Shown one piece after another: positions 39,170 through 39,970 of a stretch of DNA of 39,970 nt. A program made the position numbers and the translations under genes. This stretch comes from Sphingomonas kyeonggiensis (GTDB lineage Bacteria > Pseudomonadota > Alphaproteobacteria > Sphingomonadales > Sphingomonadaceae): contig NZ_JACHLN010000006.1 of NCBI RefSeq assembly GCF_014204495.1, positions 1 through 39,970 on the forward strand, in the 5' to 3' direction. The notes beneath the pieces were generated by a model, which ran no database searches, was not told where the DNA came from, and saw only the letters and a list, made by a program, of their open reading frames with translations. Position 1 is the first letter of the stretch; every line of letters starts with the position of its first letter.

Positions 39170-39709
39170 TTAGCCCTGCCTGACGCCAGCAGTCTTCCGC
39201 GCGGCGGTGACGATCGCGCCCTTGAGCGCCCTCAGCGCCTCGGTGACGGTCGCGGAAACTTCGAGCATCTCTGCCTTGAACTCCGGATGGGTCACATGCC
39301 CGTCGGCCTGATAGGTCTGTCTGATCCGGTGAGTGAGTTCGTTGAGTTTTTCGCGTGCCGTCCAGAGATCGACGAGCGCTGCCCGAGTGGTCGGAAAATA
39401 GACTTCGACCAGCATTTCCATCGTCTCGGCGCCGCCCCGTTCACGAGGCTTCGCGCCTTGTTTGATCTGCAAGTCAAGCATGTCGTTGTAGTCGATGCGG
39501 CCGTCAAGCAGCGGGTAATAGGTGACGAGCATGCCGCCTAGCGTCTTCTCATACTCGTCGGCGGCGAGGAATAGGTCTTCCGCCTTGCCACGCAGGAACA
39601 GCATCTGCTCCTTGTTGCGATTGAGTTTATAGGTAACCACGCTGGAGACGACGCCACTGGCTACGATCGTCGATAACCCCACTACCAGTGTTGCCGTCAC
39701 CTGATCCAT
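39170..39709 (-). CDS. Membrane-anchored helical hypothetical protein
   Basis: 179 residues. One N-terminal membrane segment (about 6-27: TATLVVGLSTIVASGVVSSV) followed by Lys/Arg residues places the bulk of the protein in the cytoplasm. The rest is helical (AEDLFLAADEYEKTLGGMLV, REKLNELTHRIRQTY) and could form a coiled-coil bundle. Membrane-anchored helical orphans of this size are common in accessory regions of alphaproteobacteria; no function known. It is the last complete gene before the right-edge integrase, which is divergent from it. Confidence 0.75.
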   Translation of the reverse strand: MDQVTATLVVGLSTIVASGVVSSVVTYKLNRNKEQMLFLRGKAEDLFLAADEYEKTLGGMLVTYYPLLDGRIDYNDMLDLQIKQGAKPRERGGAETMEMLVEVYFPTTRAALVDLWTAREKLNELTHRIRQTYQADGHVTHPEFKAEMLEVSATVTEALRALKGAIVTAARKTAGVRQG

Positions 39710-39803
39710 GGGTCTGTCTTATCCAATGCGCGCGATAGATCAAATTGGGCATGCATGGAGTCTGGCCGTTACGTCCGCCTTTGGATGATCAGATCCATCG
39801 GCG

Positions 39804-39836
39804 ATCGGCTGACATTGGGGCGTAAGCTGCTGATCG
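39804..39836 (+). repeat. Dispersed intergenic repeat, copy 15
   Basis: Reads ATCGGCTGACATTGGGGCGT then AAGCTGCTGATCG. It lies between the orphan gene at 39170 and the integrase start, 65 bp before the latter. Confidence 0.5.
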
Positions 39837-39901
39837 TCGCTGCGAGGTCAATTAGTTGGACGCGTTCCCTCAACGGCCAATTACGGCCGTGGAGACGAAC
39901 C

Positions 39902-39970
39902 ATGGGACATTCACATCATGATCCTGCCGCGCAGTGCCGGCCTGCTTGGAACGCCGGCAAGACTGTCGGC
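39902..39970 (+). CDS. Tyrosine recombinase/integrase, N-terminal start (cut by window edge)
   Basis: The first 23 codons (MGHSHHDPAAQCRPAWNAGK, then TVG) run off the window. GGAG lies about 7 bp before the ATG. The P-W-N-x-G-K-x-[VI]-G start is characteristic, in my memory, of short alphaproteobacterial site-specific integrases whose C-termini read LLGHTKIENTVRYLG, which is exactly the sequence at the left edge of this window (1-90). It is therefore probably a second member of the same recombinase family, in the same orientation. The catalytic residues lie outside the window, so the assignment rests on the N-terminal motif. Confidence 0.7.
   Translation, partial: MGHSHHDPAAQCRPAWNAGKTVG

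Noticed and set aside
34847..39709. Integron gene-cassette array
   Set aside because: Genes lie on both strands, the separating repeats are 30-40 bp without GTTRRRY-type attC cores, and the adjacent recombinase start does not look like an IntI N-terminus.
34696..39836. Regularly recurring short repeats that might suggest a CRISPR array
   Set aside because: Copies are degenerate, unevenly spaced by whole genes (hundreds of bases) and there are no cas genes.

Overview
The window looks like chromosome or accessory DNA of a high-GC alphaproteobacterium, most likely a sphingomonad (Sphingomonas or a close relative). I base this on protein content, not on a search: an STN-type TonB-dependent receptor with a FecR/ECF sigma pair, a CspA/DUF6481 cluster, a CHCC zinc-finger protein, a PadR-coupled membrane protein, and many small orphan proteins of sphingomonad type. 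A tyrosine recombinase gene is cut by each edge. Bases 1-90 hold the last 29 codons of one, and 39902-39970 hold the first 23 codons of another that appears to belong to the same family. The window therefore lies between two integrase genes.

Layout. 0.2-2.3 kb: a LysR regulator divergent from an NTF2-like/SDR gene pair. 2.5-4.6 kb: a two-gene carbohydrate unit (secreted GH43 glycosidase and secreted alpha/beta esterase) with a LacI/XylR-type operator in front. 4.8-5.7 kb: two small genes. 6.3-13.1 kb: a run of exported hydrolases, namely a HEAFH metallopeptidase-like protein, a beta-lactamase-fold serine hydrolase with a TPR tail, a frameshifted retropepsin-like protease and an S9 peptidase. 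The S9 gene is also the last member of an ECF sigma - FecR - STN TonB receptor - S9 peptidase cluster (10.7-17.9 kb). That order resembles the uptake, signalling and hydrolysis half of proteobacterial lasso-peptide loci, but no lasso synthesis genes are visible. 18.0-20.0 kb: a regulatory or repeat-rich stretch, a frameshifted DUF6499/DUF2285 gene and a small HTH remnant, all typical of decayed mobile-element DNA.

20.0-28.7 kb: a glucokinase-like gene, an orphan protein, a chemotaxis-type signalling group (FIST-like protein, small protein, MCP with no periplasmic domain, CheY-like regulator), then a tightly overlapping three-gene operon (PadR regulator, SEDS/FtsW-like membrane protein, esterase) behind a perfect 24-bp palindrome. 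29.1-32.6 kb: a glycine-zipper envelope protein, a PAS/HisKA_2 histidine kinase and an alginate-export-type outer-membrane protein. 33.5-34.4 kb: cold-shock protein, a small protein and a DUF6481 protein in one direction.

34.8-39.7 kb is an islet of short, unrelated single genes on both strands. They are separated by a degenerate dispersed repeat (core resembling GGGGCGtttGCtGCC or GGGTGGAAAGCnGnC), of which I count about fifteen copies in the window, all intergenic. The islet ends at the right-hand integrase. No rRNA, tRNA or CRISPR array was seen.
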